Source: Acetobacteraceae bacterium
GTDB lineage: Bacteria > Pseudomonadota > Alphaproteobacteria > Acetobacterales > Acetobacteraceae
Assembly: GCA_003164135.1 (NCBI GenBank)
Contig: PLSD01000061.1
Coordinates: forward strand, 1-45,423
Length of the DNA stretch: 45,423 bases
Reading direction: 5' to 3'
A program made the translations under genes and the position numbers. Position 1 is the first letter of the stretch; each line of letters opens with the position of its first letter. The notes beneath the pieces are model-generated. The model saw nothing but the letters and a program-made list of their open reading frames with translations, made no database searches and was not told the DNA's origin. Shown piece after piece: positions 26,845-34,244 of the stretch.

Positions 26845-27881
26845 GCGGCACGTACCGAAAACCCAACAAACCCGTCGGCAACTGGCTCATCATCCTCGCC
26901 TGCATGATCTTCGGCATGGTCATCGGCGGCGGCCACGCCCGCACCATCGGCGCCGGCTTCTCCATCCAGGTCTGGCGCCCCATCACCGGCTTCATCCCGC
27001 CCCTCAACGCCGCTGACTGGACCTATCTCTTCGGCCTCTACCAAAAAACCGCCGTCTTCCAGGCCCACCCCATCACGCTACCCGCCTACAAAGCCCTGTT
27101 CTGGCCCATGTTCATTGACCGCTGCTGGGGCCGCCTCATCGCGCTCACCTTCCTCATCCCCTTCGTCTACTTCTGGCGCACCGGGCAGCTTTCGCGCCGC
27201 CTCACCCTCTGGGCGCTCGCCATCTTCGCCGCCGGCATCGGCCAGGCCACCTACGGCTGGTACATGGTGCAAACCGCCATGCAGCCCGGCGTGCTTTCCC
27301 CGCCCCCCGCCTGGGCCGGCCCGCACCTCGTCTCCGCCATGCTCGTGCTGCTCGCTCTGCTCTGGACCGGCCTCACCGTCCGCAACCCCAACCCGGCCCC
27401 CATCCCCGGCGCCGCCTTCCTGCGCCGGCTCACCACCGCCTGCATCGTGCTCATTCTCTGCACCATGTTCTACGGCGCCCTGGTCGCCACCACCAACGCC
27501 ATCACCGTCTTCAACACCTTCCCCACCATGGACGGCCAATGGATTCCCAAAGACTTCCTCGCCCTCCAACCGCTGTGGCAAAACTTCATCACCAACCAGG
27601 CCACCGTGCAGTTCTGCCACCGCCTGCTCGCCACCATCACCGCGCTCACAATCCTCACCACCGCCGTCCTCGGCCTGCGCGCCCCGCTCCCGCCCTCCCT
27701 GCATGACAATTTTCTCATCATCGCCGCCCTGGTGGCGTTGCAATACCTGCTCGGCATGACCACCCTTATCCTGGCCGCCCCCGAGCTGGGCTACATCCAC
27801 GAACTCAACGCCGTCCTGCTTTTCGGCGCCACCATTCTCGCCCGCCACAGCCTGCGCGGCGCCACCGGAGCCATCACATGA
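26841..27881 (+). CDS. Degenerate ctaA/COX15 paralogue
   Basis: The 346-residue polytopic protein is clearly related to the preceding heme A synthase (RTIGAGFSIQVWRPITGFIPPL, FWPMFIDRCWGRLIALTFLIPF, ATVQFCHRLLATITAL, YIHELNAVLL). The catalytic E-x-x-H is replaced by Met90/Asp93 (MFID). Histidines of TM4 (His162), TM6 and TM8 remain. It may be a non-catalytic partner, a heme-binding regulator, or an enzyme of altered chemistry. Overlaps at both ends (ATGA with ctaA and with tldD) argue that the operon is intact and expressed. Confidence 0.85.
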   Translation: MSGTYRKPNKPVGNWLIILACMIFGMVIGGGHARTIGAGFSIQVWRPITGFIPPLNAADWTYLFGLYQKTAVFQAHPITLPAYKALFWPMFIDRCWGRLIALTFLIPFVYFWRTGQLSRRLTLWALAIFAAGIGQATYGWYMVQTAMQPGVLSPPPAWAGPHLVSAMLVLLALLWTGLTVRNPNPAPIPGAAFLRRLTTACIVLILCTMFYGALVATTNAITVFNTFPTMDGQWIPKDFLALQPLWQNFITNQATVQFCHRLLATITALTILTTAVLGLRAPLPPSLHDNFLIIAALVALQYLLGMTTLILAAPELGYIHELNAVLLFGATILARHSLRGATGAIT

Positions 27882-29314
27882 GCGAAGCCCTCACCACCGC
27901 CAACACCCTGTTCCACGGCACCAACGGGCTGGACCCAATCACCGCCGCCCGCCACATCGCCACGGCAACTGACGGCGCCGACGACGGCGAGCTCTTCCTC
28001 GAATACCGCGAGTCCGAAGCCATCAGCTTTGAGGACGGCCGCATCCGCTCCGCCAGCTTCGACACCCGCCGCGGTTTCGGCCTGCGCGCCGTGCTGGGCG
28101 AGGCCAGCTATTTCGCCCACGCGGGTGAAATCACCGATGAAGCCCTGGCCCGCGCCGCCGCCACCATCAAAGCCGCCAAGGCGATGGAACTATCCGTCAC
28201 CGCCGCCGGCCCCACCGCCGCCCCCGCGTCCCTCTATGCCGGCCTCAACCCCCTCGCCGAAATGCCCTTCTCCACCCGCGCCGCCCTCCTGCAGGAAATC
28301 GACGCTTTCGCCCGCGCCGCCGACTCCCGCGTCATCCAGGTCATGGCCAGCATCATGGGCGAATGGCAGGCCATTGAGATCATCCGCGCCGACGGCACCC
28401 GCCTCGCCGACCTGCGCCCCCTGGTCCGCCTCAACGTTTCCGTCGTCCTGGAACACGCCGGCCGCCGCGAGTCCGGCTCCTTTGGCGCCGGCGGCCGCAC
28501 CTCCTACGCCCCCCTCATCGCCCCCGCCTATTGGCAAAGCGCGGTGCACGAGGCCATCCGCCAGGCCGCCGTAAACCTTGAGAGCATCCCCGCCCCCGCC
28601 GGCGAAATGCCCGTGGTTTTAGGCGCCGGCTGGCCCGGCATCCTCCTGCACGAAGCCATCGGCCACGGCCTGGAGGGCGACTTCAACCGCAAACAAACCT
28701 CCGCCTTCTCCGGCCTCATGGGCAGCCGCATCGCCTCCAAAGGCGTGACGGTCGTTGACGACGGCACCATCCCCAACCGCCGCGGCTCCTTAACCATTGA
28801 CGACGAAGGCACCCCCACGTCCCGCACCACCCTCATCGACGACGGCGTCCTCGTCGGCTTCCTGCAGGACCGCCTGAACGCCCGCCTGATGAACATGCGC
28901 CCCACCGGCAACGGCCGCCGCGAATCCTACGCCCATTCCCCCATGCCCCGCATGACCAACACCATCATGCTCGCCGGCGACGCGACCAAGGAAGACATGA
29001 TCAAATCCGTAAAACGCGGCATCTACGCCGCCAACTTCGGCGGCGGCCAGGTGGACATCACCTCCGGCAAATTCGTCTTCACAGCCTCCGAAGCCTACCT
29101 GATCGAAGACGGCAAAATCACCGCCCCCGTCAAAGGCGCCACCCTCATCGGCAACGGCCCCGACGCCCTGACCCATGTGGAAATGATCGGCAACGACATG
29201 GAACTGGACCCCGGCGTGGGCACCTGCGGCAAAAACGGCCAAGGCGTCCCCGTAGGCGTCGGCCAACCCACCATGAAAATGTCCGGCCTAACCGTAGGCG
29301 GCACCGCCGCTTAG
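27878..29314 (+). CDS. tldD: TldD-type metalloprotease
   Basis: Zinc protease subunit that with TldE degrades or matures peptides (for example microcins and CcdA). The 478-residue product has the HExxxH motif at His258-His263 (LLHEAIGHGLEGDF). DEGTPTSRTTLIDDGVLVGFLQDR, RMTNTIMLAGD and GNDMELDPGVGTCGKNGQG are conserved TldD blocks. It overlaps the ctaA-like gene by four bases. No tldE/pmbA is in the window. Confidence 0.95.
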   Translation: MSEALTTANTLFHGTNGLDPITAARHIATATDGADDGELFLEYRESEAISFEDGRIRSASFDTRRGFGLRAVLGEASYFAHAGEITDEALARAAATIKAAKAMELSVTAAGPTAAPASLYAGLNPLAEMPFSTRAALLQEIDAFARAADSRVIQVMASIMGEWQAIEIIRADGTRLADLRPLVRLNVSVVLEHAGRRESGSFGAGGRTSYAPLIAPAYWQSAVHEAIRQAAVNLESIPAPAGEMPVVLGAGWPGILLHEAIGHGLEGDFNRKQTSAFSGLMGSRIASKGVTVVDDGTIPNRRGSLTIDDEGTPTSRTTLIDDGVLVGFLQDRLNARLMNMRPTGNGRRESYAHSPMPRMTNTIMLAGDATKEDMIKSVKRGIYAANFGGGQVDITSGKFVFTASEAYLIEDGKITAPVKGATLIGNGPDALTHVEMIGNDMELDPGVGTCGKNGQGVPVGVGQPTMKMSGLTVGGTAA

Positions 29315-29327
29315 GGGGCTCTGCCCC
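29313..29327. repeat. Small GGGGC-TCT-GCCCC hairpin after tldD
   Basis: The GGGGC/GCCCC pair directly after the tldD stop is followed by CAGACCC, like the trailing parts of the family A-like elements. It may end tldD transcripts. The remainder of the gap to 29487 holds the first 68-bp direct repeat and nothing else readable. Confidence 0.5.
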
Positions 29328-29364
29328 AGACCCCGACGAATTTAGCCCGTAGCCCCTAAAAATC

Positions 29365-29432
29365 CGTCATTGCGAGCGCGCGAAGCGCAAGCGCGGCAAT
29401 CCAGAACCGAACCTCAACACTTCCGAAACAGT
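29365..29432. repeat. 68-bp direct repeat, left copy (family C)
   Basis: Begins CGTCATTGCGAGCGCGCG and ends TTCCGAAACAGT. It matches 29871-29938 at 66 of 68 positions. Internally ATTGC and GCAAT bracket CGCGC/GCGCG, so the first half folds into a REP-like hairpin. It lies 55 bp upstream of the GIY-YIG gene. Confidence 0.9.
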
Positions 29433-29487
29433 AGCAGTCCAGCCCCAGTCCCCTACCCCCAGCCCCTCACACCAAAAGCCACCCACA

Positions 29488-29778
29488 ATGAAACAACCCG
29501 CCGTATACATCATGTCGAGCAAACCAAACGGCACGCTCTACACCGGCGTCACCTCAAACCTGCCCAAACGCGCCTGGGAACACCGCACCAGCGCCACCAC
29601 CGGCTTCACTTCACAAAACAACTGTAAATTCCTGGTCTGGTTCGAACTCCACGAAACCATGGACAGCGCCATCACCCGCGAAAAACAACTCAAGTCCGGC
29701 CCCCGCATCGCCAAACTCCGCCTCATCGAATCCACCAACCCCACCTGGCGCGACCTCTACCCAACCATCACCAAATAA
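29488..29778 (+). CDS. GIY-YIG domain endonuclease-like protein
   Basis: The 96-residue stand-alone GIY-YIG domain has VYIM (6-9), LYTGVT (17-22), Arg28 and His32 (KRAWEHR), and the metal-binding Glu65 in ITREKQLKSG. This is the UvrC/intron-nuclease catalytic fold (YhbQ/URI subfamily), with the catalytic set intact. Cellular roles of these single-domain proteins are largely unknown. It is bracketed by two nearly identical 68-bp palindromic repeats, suggesting a mobile or repeat-targeting unit. Confidence 0.88.
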   Translation: MKQPAVYIMSSKPNGTLYTGVTSNLPKRAWEHRTSATTGFTSQNNCKFLVWFELHETMDSAITREKQLKSGPRIAKLRLIESTNPTWRDLYPTITK

Positions 29779-29810
29779 TCCCGCCACCCCTAAGCGCCAG
29801 CCCCATCCAC

Positions 29811-29868
29811 CACCCCACCGTCACCGCCCCCCGTCACCGCCCCACCGTCACCGCCCCACCGGCCACCC
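29811..29868. repeat. Short tandem repeat CCACCGTCACCGCC
   Basis: About three to four imperfect copies of CCACCGTCACCGCCC between the GIY-YIG gene and the right 68-bp repeat. No coding frame here looks real. Confidence 0.6.
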
Positions 29869-29870
29869 CA

Positions 29871-29938
29871 CGTCATTGCGAGCGCGCGAAGCGCAAGCGC
29901 GGCAATCCAGAACCGAACCTCGACGCTTCCGAAACAGT
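29871..29938. repeat. 68-bp direct repeat, right copy (family C)
   Basis: Same orientation as 29365-29432, 506 bp away, with two substitutions (CGACGC for CAACAC near the 3' part). Together they flank the GIY-YIG gene. Confidence 0.9.
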
Positions 29939-29973
29939 GACCGACCGCCTCCGCCGCCAGAAGTCCACCAAAG

Positions 29974-30053
29974 GCCAAGGGCTTCGCCCCTGCACCCCAC
30001 TGGGGCCCCCGGCCCCAGACCCGGATTAGTCTTGGAGTTATATATTTAACTCC
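29974..30053. repeat. Hairpins at the left edge of the restriction-modification island
   Basis: CTGGGGCC/GGCCCCAG (30000-30018), followed by the CAGACCCGGATTA tail also seen at 15561-15573, then GGAGTTA/TAACTCC (30034-30053). The last dyad begins next to the specificity gene stop, and composition becomes AT-rich from here. Confidence 0.6.
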
Positions 30054-30054
30054 A

Positions 30055-30516
30055 TCACATTTCTAATCGATTTTTCCAATCTATTATAATTGTCGGAAGA
30101 GAAGCGACAATCCAATCCGGAATTTCCGTCTTGTCTGGGATCAAAATGTCCTTCAACGTCCGATTTGCTTGTCTACCATAGTTAAAGCGATACTTGTTCG
30201 CGCGGATACACATACAGTAATAGAGTTTCTCATTCAGGTTCATTTCAATTAAAGGCTTCAGATAGTAGAGGTCTCGCCCGCTATAAAACGGCTCAGGTTG
30301 CACGAATGTTTCAAGAACAGACCCTCCACCTGCGACAGTCAATACACCAGCTTCAATCGGCTCTTTATCGATCCTTTTAACCTTGGCCGAAACACCATTG
30401 TTTCTTTCTGTTCTAGAAACAAAATTGATTCCCGCTGGATCTCGTTCAAGTTTATTTAGCTCTAAATTTGAACCATATTTTACCTCAAATAGGTCCGAGA
30501 CTCTTATTAGTTTCAT
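30055..30516 (-). CDS. Half-size restriction-modification specificity (S) subunit
   Basis: The 153-residue product resembles one target-recognition domain of HsdS: RVSDLFEVKYGSNLELNKLE at the start, FVSRTERNNGV, TVAGGGSVLETFVQPEPFYSGRDLYYLKP in the middle and a RTLKDILIPDK turn. Full S subunits have two such domains with coiled-coil spacers (about 340-450 residues). This one is a single unit and would need to dimerise. Its ATG overlaps the methylase stop (ATGA). AT-rich composition sets it apart from the chromosome. Confidence 0.82.
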   Translation of the reverse strand: MKLIRVSDLFEVKYGSNLELNKLERDPAGINFVSRTERNNGVSAKVKRIDKEPIEAGVLTVAGGGSVLETFVQPEPFYSGRDLYYLKPLIEMNLNEKLYYCMCIRANKYRFNYGRQANRTLKDILIPDKTEIPDWIVASLPTIIIDWKNRLEM

Positions 30517-32411
30517 CCTTCTTCTTCCTCTAAAACCTCTTCATTGCTCTCGCTAAATCCATTCATTAATTTGAACATCAGGTAGTTTTTTATAGTTTTT
30601 TCATAGTCGTTCTGCGTCATAATACTATAATCGGTTTCCATGTACGCTTCTGCACACCACTCATCTTTTTCGTTTACCTGCTTGAGGATGCTCTCTCCCG
30701 CATGAACTTGACGGTTTCTGTACATTTCCACCCAATGATCCCGAATCTTGGGCCAAACATTATTTTGATCAATTCGACCGTTATGTTTGGTTTTTACAAA
30801 CCCATCATTTTTCCAATAGCCAAACCATGTTTTCTTGTTTGTCGTTAAATGCGGAATTCCAGCTATCCAAACCATAATACATGTGACAGTACCAACCGGC
30901 GTGAAGAGAAGATCAGGCATCGACATCACCGCATCAAGAGTGTGGCTTCTCAGCAGCTCATCTTTTACAACGTTGGGCGTTATAGCGCACGACATAGGTA
31001 CTATGGTAATGCCAATGCCACCAGGCACTAAACACTCCAACATTTGCTTTACAAAATGTAACTCATGAAGCTCAGCGTTACTTTTTGATTGTGCATACGG
31101 TGGATTCAACATTCCGACTGTTGGCTTAAGAGTTTTAATCGACTTAATTATGGCATCATCAAAGCAGCTTCCCTGATGCAAATTTGCCTTTCCATCACCT
31201 CGTAAAATCATGTTACTTGCCCCAAGAGCAAACATTTTTACGCTATTCTCGATTCCTATAAGACGATTTTTTTTGACATCAACGCGCTGTTGGTCTGTAG
31301 AGCAGGCTGCTAACATTTTTTGCATTGCGGAAATTAAAAATCCGCCTGTCCCTGCGCAGATATCGAGTACTTTATCTTTTGGCCCTACATTGGACAATAA
31401 AGAAAATAATTCAGCAATGTGTCGGGGCGTCAAAACAATGCCGAGCGCTTTTTTGTCGCCACCGGTATACTTTAGAAATTCTCCATAAAACTGTCCTACA
31501 ACATCAAAGTCATGGTAAACACTCAAATATGCCCAAACATTATTGTTGATAAGTGTAATGATCTCTTTGAATATACCTTCTGGGTATTCTTTGGCAATTT
31601 TTGTGTCCGGTTTGGAAAGGTTTGGTGCAGATGCCACAACTAAATAGGGTTGAATCATAGTGTCTTTTTTTGCTTGTGGAATTTCTGCTTTATCTAATTC
31701 TTTTTTTATGGCATTGAGCCACGCCTCAGGAATATCCTCTGCATTTAATGACGAAAATGTCTTTAGAAATGCATCGCTCGTAAGTGCAATGAGAGTTCCG
31801 CTCACCAATAATGGTTTATCTTCTTCTGGTATTTTTGCCTTCGTCCAAATAAATTCGTGTAATTCACGCGAAAACGCCAATAGATCGGTGTGCCTCTTTT
31901 TAGCTACATCTGGATCGAAAGAGGCCAATCGGTAATAGTCATCAAATGGGATAATCGCATCAACAACCTTACCCGACTCATTAGTGAGAAGCTTGGGCCC
32001 CTTAGCACCGAAAGGATATATAAAGTTTGATATTTTTATTGAATTTGCGGAAGCGCCACTCACGGCGACAGCTAAGACAGTATAGTAAACTGACAAATGC
32101 CTAGCGTAATGGAGAACACCATCAACCGCAAATTCTATCGGCTTATCCCTCTTCGAGCTTTCGTGCTTTTTTGCGTCTGGCTTGCACTCGAACACGATCA
32201 AAAAATTTGTGTCTTTTTGATTTGAAATAATAAATTCAGGGTATCCTGAATTTCCTTTTTCGTTCTTACTGGCCTTAGATAAGAGCGTTTTTACTTTCGC
32301 GATTTCAGATTTCTGCTCTTCAATGGTGATCCCATTTTCAGGAGCCTTATACCCAAGGTCGCGGAGTTTCTCGCGAACAAGGTCTTCTGTTATCCGCTCG
32401 CTTTTTGCCAT
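30513..32411 (-). CDS. Fused nuclease-N6-adenine methylase (BcgI-like RM subunit)
   Basis: The 632-residue product joins an N-terminal type I R-like nuclease domain to an HsdM-like methylase. The nuclease motif is Pro58-Glu59 (YPEFIISN) followed by Glu75-x-Lys77 (VFECK). The methylase has motif I DICAGTGGF (350-358) and motif IV NPPY (436-439). Size and layout match the A subunit of type IIB enzymes such as BcgI. The start is ATG at 32411; a GTG 9 codons earlier is possible. The gene is AT-rich, with no separate HsdR translocase, so cleavage without ATP translocation is inferred. Confidence 0.88.
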   Translation of the reverse strand: MAKSERITEDLVREKLRDLGYKAPENGITIEEQKSEIAKVKTLLSKASKNEKGNSGYPEFIISNQKDTNFLIVFECKPDAKKHESSKRDKPIEFAVDGVLHYARHLSVYYTVLAVAVSGASANSIKISNFIYPFGAKGPKLLTNESGKVVDAIIPFDDYYRLASFDPDVAKKRHTDLLAFSRELHEFIWTKAKIPEEDKPLLVSGTLIALTSDAFLKTFSSLNAEDIPEAWLNAIKKELDKAEIPQAKKDTMIQPYLVVASAPNLSKPDTKIAKEYPEGIFKEIITLINNNVWAYLSVYHDFDVVGQFYGEFLKYTGGDKKALGIVLTPRHIAELFSLLSNVGPKDKVLDICAGTGGFLISAMQKMLAACSTDQQRVDVKKNRLIGIENSVKMFALGASNMILRGDGKANLHQGSCFDDAIIKSIKTLKPTVGMLNPPYAQSKSNAELHELHFVKQMLECLVPGGIGITIVPMSCAITPNVVKDELLRSHTLDAVMSMPDLLFTPVGTVTCIMVWIAGIPHLTTNKKTWFGYWKNDGFVKTKHNGRIDQNNVWPKIRDHWVEMYRNRQVHAGESILKQVNEKDEWCAEAYMETDYSIMTQNDYEKTIKNYLMFKLMNGFSESNEEVLEEEEG

Positions 32412-32496
32412 AAAAACATCATCTCCAAGATAGTTCACTTGATTATAAAACCGGTTCGGTCGAATTTTGATATGTAATGAGCCCGTCAGTCGTTAG

Positions 32497-32522
32497 GATG
32501 GGTTAGCAAAGCGTAACCCATC
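32497..32522. repeat. GATGGGTTA/TAACCCATC dyad
   Basis: A short palindrome with an eight-base spacer in the gap upstream of the methylase gene. This type of element (TAGGATGGGTTAG..) is a common dispersed intergenic repeat in proteobacteria. Confidence 0.6.
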
Positions 32523-32664
32523 GCCCCTGAATGCCCGAAGTTGGCCCAATTCAACCAACACCCCACCCCACATCATTCCTTTTCCGTCACAAACCCGCAC
32601 AAATTGGGGTGCAAGCAAAAAATTCTCCCACAAAAACAACCGCTTCCACCACATTCCTCACAAG

Positions 32665-32680
32665 TGTTTCACGTGAAACA
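32665..32680. promoter_or_regulatory. parS site (ParB binding)
   Basis: TGTTTCACGTGAAACA, a perfect 16-bp palindrome identical to the widely conserved bacterial chromosomal parS consensus. It lies between the restriction-modification island and the COQ9-like gene. parA and parB are not in the window. Confidence 0.85.
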
Positions 32681-32684
32681 CCCC

Positions 32685-33296
32685 CTACCCCACGCCAAAC
32701 CGTCTCCCCCGCACCCGTCCCTCAACCCGCTTCCTTAACCCCCCAAGCCAGGCCACATCCGCCAGCCGCCGGTCCACAAACCACAGCACCGCCTCCTCAT
32801 CGCCTGAGCGATCATTCACCCAAAACAACAGCGCCGCGCCAAAAATCGCCGCCAGAATCCCCCGCTTGGTATACCAGCTAAAATCCGCGGATTTATCCCC
32901 CGCCGCATGCCAAACCGCATCCGCCATCCCGGCCTTAATCCGCAAAGCCCGAGGCAAATTGCGCGGCAAAGCCAGCCACCCCAGCGCCCGGCGCACCGCC
33001 TCCTTGTGCCCGGCGTTCTGCTCGAACCATATCGTCAAAATCGCCCGCACCCGCCCCGGTGTGCGGAACGCCGCCAAATCCGCCACCCCCGCCGCCGCTT
33101 CCATGCGCGCAAAGCTCAAGCCAAAAAACGCCTCGATCATCTCCCCAGCCCCACCCGGAAACAGCAACGCCGCATCCTCCGGTGCCCGTCCCACATCCGC
33201 CAGCGCCCGCCCCAGCGCCGCCGCGTTCCAGCCGTCAAACGCCACATGCCCCAGCAGCGCATCCAGCACCGCCGCCGTGTCCCCGTCTGTCCCCAT
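32685..33296 (-). CDS. COQ9-family protein
   Basis: TetR-like lipid-binding protein of the COQ9 family, which supports ubiquinone biosynthesis in mitochondria and alphaproteobacteria. The 203-residue product has an early VAFDGWNAAALGRALADVG helix-turn-helix-like segment. IEAFFGLSFARMEA and the hallmark ADAVWHAAGDKSADFSWYTKRGILAAIF follow. The ATG at 33296 overlaps the def stop by one base. It sits downstream of peptide deformylase in a two-gene unit. Confidence 0.88.
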   Translation of the reverse strand: MGTDGDTAAVLDALLGHVAFDGWNAAALGRALADVGRAPEDAALLFPGGAGEMIEAFFGLSFARMEAAAGVADLAAFRTPGRVRAILTIWFEQNAGHKEAVRRALGWLALPRNLPRALRIKAGMADAVWHAAGDKSADFSWYTKRGILAAIFGAALLFWVNDRSGDEEAVLWFVDRRLADVAWLGGLRKRVEGRVRGRRFGVG

Positions 33297-33826
33297 CACA
33301 AAATCTCCTCCGGTAATGCCATCGGGTACCGGTCCACTTCCTCATTAAAGCCAAAATACCGGAAGTCGTGCATCCGCATCGGGTACATCACCCCGTCCAG
33401 ATGGTCCGCCTCATGCTGCACCACCCGCGCCGCAAACCCTTCCAGCACCAAATCCAGCGCCTCACCCTCAATCCCCAACCCGGTCAACCGCACTTGTCTA
33501 TAACGCGGCACCGCCGCCCGCAGCCCAGGGATGGAAAGGCACCCCTCCCACCCCAGCTCCGTCTCCCCGCCCAACGGCGTCACCACCGGGTTAAACACCG
33601 CCGTCAGCGGCATCGCCTCCCCGCGGGAGTCCGGCACATAAAAAATAAACAACCGCGCACTCGCAAACACCTGCGGCGCCGCCAACCCCACCCCGCCGGC
33701 GTCCTTCAGCGTCTCCACCATATCCGCCAGCAACCGCCGCGCGTCCGGCGCCAGCACATCCTCAACCTCGGCCGCGCGGGCCAGCAAAACGGGGTGGCCC
33801 ATCCGGGCTATCTTTAAAATCGCCAT
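33296..33826 (-). CDS. def: Peptide deformylase
   Basis: Removes the N-formyl group from nascent proteins. The 176-residue product carries all three motifs: GVGLAAPQ (about 45-52), WEGCLSIPG (metal Cys) and QHEADHLDG (HExxH). The C-terminal tail is longer than average and ends DRYPMALPEEIL. No fmt gene is adjacent, and this may be one of several deformylases. The neighbour overlap (TGATG) ties it to COQ9. Confidence 0.93.
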   Translation of the reverse strand: MAILKIARMGHPVLLARAAEVEDVLAPDARRLLADMVETLKDAGGVGLAAPQVFASARLFIFYVPDSRGEAMPLTAVFNPVVTPLGGETELGWEGCLSIPGLRAAVPRYRQVRLTGLGIEGEALDLVLEGFAARVVQHEADHLDGVMYPMRMHDFRYFGFNEEVDRYPMALPEEIL

Positions 33827-33855
33827 GGCTGCATAAATGGTCTAGCAGAAATGAT

Positions 33856-33883
33856 TTGGCGAGTGGCCAAAACATGCTATAGG
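33856..33883 (+). promoter_or_regulatory. Candidate rpsU promoter
   Basis: TTGGCG (33856-33861), a 16-nt spacer and TATAGG (33878-33883), about 80 nt upstream of rpsU. The -35 and -10 matches are fair. Confidence 0.4.
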
Positions 33884-33963
33884 CCCGCAATCTTTAGCGG
33901 ACACGGCCATCCCGGCTGCGTTTCGCCGTTATTTTTGGGCGTTTTTTAGGAGTTTTCGGCCAA

Positions 33964-34167
33964 GTGCAAGTTCTCGTTCGTGACAATAACGTCGACCAGG
34001 CGCTGAAGGCGCTCAAAAAGAAGCTTCAGCGCGAAGGCGTGTTCCGCGAAATGAAGCTTCGCCGGCACTATGAAAAGCCATCCGAGCGCCGCGCCCGCGA
34101 GGCCGCCGAGGCCGTCCGCCGCGCCCGCAAGATGGAGCGTAAGCGCATCGAGCGCGAAGGCTTCTAA
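33964..34167 (+). CDS. rpsU: 30S ribosomal protein bS21
   Basis: Small basic ribosomal protein that promotes initiation-region base pairing. The 67 residues start [54 protein letters not shown] in order; RREHYEKPSxRR is the family hallmark. The start is GTG with AGGAG upstream. It is followed by a strong hairpin terminator. Confidence 0.97.
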   Translation: MQVLVRDNNVDQALKALKKKLQREGVFREMKLRRHYEKPSERRAREAAEAVRRARKMERKRIEREGF

Positions 34168-34200
34168 TCTCCCACGGTCATGCCCATGGCCGTCGCTATT

Positions 34201-34244
34201 AAATGCCGGAAATCAGCCCCCAAGGGCCGGTTTGCGGCATTTTG
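34201..34244 (+). terminator. Terminator of rpsU
   Basis: AAATGCCG (34201-34208) pairs with CGGCATTT (34235-34242), with an inner AAA..GCCC/GGGC..TTT extension and a T run. It contains the first ATG of the downstream open frame. Confidence 0.75.

Noticed and set aside
29301..30060. Composite transposon formed by the direct repeats around GIY-YIG
   Set aside because: The repeats are only 68 bp, encode no transposase and show no target-site duplication that I can read. They are treated as REP-like elements instead.
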